This document shows, piece by piece, positions 62,248 through 64,000 of a stretch of DNA of 64,000 bases. Position numbers and translations under genes: made by a program. Each line of letters begins with the position of its first letter. The first letter of the stretch is position 1. The stretch comes from Altererythrobacter aquiaggeris (GTDB taxonomy: Bacteria; Pseudomonadota; Alphaproteobacteria; Sphingomonadales; Sphingomonadaceae), in contig NZ_JBANRL010000001.1 in NCBI RefSeq assembly GCF_037154015.1, positions 2,480,001-2,544,000 of the forward strand, in the 5' to 3' direction. The notes below the pieces were generated by a model. That model was not told the DNA's origin. It did not search any database and was given only the letters and a program-made list of their open reading frames with translations.

Positions 62248-63603
62248 TCAATTGTAAGCGCGTTCTCCGTGCTCGCTGATGTCGAGACCATCGACTTCGG
62301 CCTCTTCAGAGACGCGCAGACCGATAAGTGCTTTCACGATCAGGCCGGCGATCAGTGTGCCGATACCGGCCCATCCGATCGTGATCAGAACGCTTTTCGT
62401 CTGGATCCAAAGTTGTGCGCTCATCGCGGTCGAACCATCGCCCGGTCCGCCGATGAATGGCTGGTAAACGATCGCGGTACCGATTGCGCCGACGATACCG
62501 CCGATACCGTGGATACCGAATGCGTCGAGCGAATCGTCATAGCCGAACCTCGCTTTGACCTTTGCGACTGCGAAATAGCAGACAGCCGAGGATGCGATGC
62601 CGAGCAGGATAGCGCCGAATGGTCCGGAGTTACCCGCGGCCGGCGTTACCGCGACCAGTCCGGCGATGACGCCAGAGCAGAAGCCCAAAGCAGAACCCTT
62701 GTGACCGACCATCCTTTCGATCACCATCCAGGTGAGCGCACCCGCAGCGGTCGCGACAAAAGTGTTGATCATCGCCAGACCGGCGCTGCCGTCAGCTTCG
62801 AGCGCGGAACCTGCGTTGAAGCCGAACCAGCCGACCCACAACAGGCCCGTCCCGATCATGGTCATCACCATGCTGTGCGGGGGCATCGGCTCCGTAGGAT
62901 AGCCGCGTCGTTTACCCAGCAAATATGCCAGAACCAGGCCCGAAATACCGGCGTTGATGTGAACCACCGTGCCGCCGGCAAAGTCCAGCGCGCCGTCTTC
63001 GAACATCAGGCCGCCGCCTGCCCAAACCATATGAGCAATCGGGAAATAGACGATCGTCAGCCAGATCGGCACAAAGGCCATCACTGCGCTGAATTTCATC
63101 CGTTCCGCCGTGGCGCCCAAAATCAGCGCTGCAGTAATCGCGGCAAAGGTCATCTGGAAACTGACGAAGACGTATTCCGAAATCACTTCATCGGTGAATG
63201 TCGCCGCTGTCGTCGAAGCGTCCATCCCTGACAGGAAGTAGCTGCCGCCACTGACGAACAGGCCAAGTGCGCCCTCATAAGTGGTTGAGCCGAATGCAAG
63301 AGAGAACCCCCACATCACCCAAACCAGCATGGCAAGACAGGCAGTCGCGCCGATCTGGGTCATGGTGGAAAGCATGTTTTTGGAACGGGTAAGTCCGCCG
63401 TAGAACAGCGCAAGACCCGGAAGGATCATGAGCAACACCAGAATGGTTGCGGTCATCATCCAGGCGTTGTTGCCCGGATTGGCAACAGCGGCTGCCGCTT
63501 CGGCAACTTCTGCAACCTCGGCAACCGGCGCTGCAAATGCGGCGGCCCCAAAAATTAGTGACGCGCCGATTGCACCGGCAGCGCCCGCAATAGTACGGAA
63601 CAT
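62248..63603 (-). CDS. amt: Ammonium transporter
   Basis: 451-residue Amt/Rh channel for ammonium. A cleavable signal-like N-terminus (MFRTIAGAAGAIGASL) is followed by an Ala/Glu/Val stretch and about 11 membrane helices, including FYGGLTRSKNMLSTM and HINAGISGLV. The ATG at 63603 has GGGGGAT upstream; an ATG at 63651 that overlaps the glnK stop would add 16 residues. The pair amt-glnK is the usual operon, and PII would gate the channel. Confidence 0.95.
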   Translation of the reverse strand: MFRTIAGAAGAIGASLIFGAAAFAAPVAEVAEVAEAAAAVANPGNNAWMMTATILVLLMILPGLALFYGGLTRSKNMLSTMTQIGATACLAMLVWVMWGFSLAFGSTTYEGALGLFVSGGSYFLSGMDASTTAATFTDEVISEYVFVSFQMTFAAITAALILGATAERMKFSAVMAFVPIWLTIVYFPIAHMVWAGGGLMFEDGALDFAGGTVVHINAGISGLVLAYLLGKRRGYPTEPMPPHSMVMTMIGTGLLWVGWFGFNAGSALEADGSAGLAMINTFVATAAGALTWMVIERMVGHKGSALGFCSGVIAGLVAVTPAAGNSGPFGAILLGIASSAVCYFAVAKVKARFGYDDSLDAFGIHGIGGIVGAIGTAIVYQPFIGGPGDGSTAMSAQLWIQTKSVLITIGWAGIGTLIAGLIVKALIGLRVSEEAEVDGLDISEHGERAYN

Positions 63604-63647
63604 TGATGTATCCCCCGTGACGGAATTCCTGATATTTGACGGCTGGT

Positions 63648-63998
<351 letters not shown>

Positions 63999-64000
63999 CT

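Overview
The window looks like chromosomal DNA of an alphaproteobacterium of the order Sphingomonadales, most likely the Erythrobacteraceae (Erythrobacter/Altererythrobacter type). This rests on recognisable protein families rather than on a search. They include CtrA and DivK cell-cycle regulators, a serine palmitoyltransferase with a dedicated acyl carrier protein (sphingolipids replace LPS-type lipids in this order), a one-cysteine alphaproteobacterial DksA, and an RcGTA-type gene transfer agent cluster. GC content is high and genes are tightly packed on both strands. I saw no tRNA, rRNA, CRISPR array or insertion sequence.

Region by region. 1-8.5 kb: truncated M61 peptidase, ppa, a BON-MscS channel, lptB-rpoN, ctrA with a strong terminator, trmB. 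8.5-19.7 kb: APC amino-acid permease, maeB, mutS, DUF202 protein, a stretch of minus-strand genes (3-hydroxyacyl-CoA dehydrogenase, cobalamin adenosyltransferase, HIG1 protein, gluQ) and an HNH nuclease. 19.7-25.6 kb: kynA-kynB-kynU (tryptophan to anthranilate), DUF4112, an ABC substrate-binding lipoprotein, PilZ, dksA. 25.6-32.6 kb: Sel1 protein, a tightly overlapping five-gene minus-strand operon (DUF3572-HAD-RidA-GDPD-FemAB/GNAT), divK, ACP-spt, OsmC, YqaA. 32.6-46.8 kb: a complete head-and-tail gene transfer agent cluster, all on the plus strand. 46.9-64 kb: ompA, sodC, MFS, queC, hslO-argF-argD, a double cold-shock protein, a lipid/redox group (DUF442, fatty acid hydroxylase, GMC oxidoreductase, DUF1232), a TonB receptor, and amt-glnK, which reaches the right edge.

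The most interesting region is the gene transfer agent. Its order (terminases, portal, protease, capsid, connectors, tail, tape measure, hub, NlpC/P60 peptidase, host-interaction protein, DUF2793 protein) matches RcGTA. There is no integrase, repressor, lysis cassette or replication gene, and the flanks are housekeeping genes. It differs from RcGTA in four visible ways. The gp12 position carries a ~560-residue N-terminal TIM-barrel-like extension fused to the usual DUF2460 domain. The gp15 homologue is only 728 residues and runs past the place where RcGTA gp15 has its TIM-barrel domain. The gp7 slot holds only a 56-codon ORF. gp10 ends in a perfect in-frame 15-bp repeat. A TTGACA-N17-TAGAGA promoter with an adjacent TTAACC motif lies upstream. 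CtrA, which controls GTA expression in Rhodobacter, and DivK, which feeds the CtrA phosphorelay, are encoded in the same window.

Other structure: four tandem repeats of different period (12, 7, 11 and 15 bp), and three convergent gene pairs whose two stop codons share a single palindromic CTAG, plus one pair whose stops abut as TGATCA.
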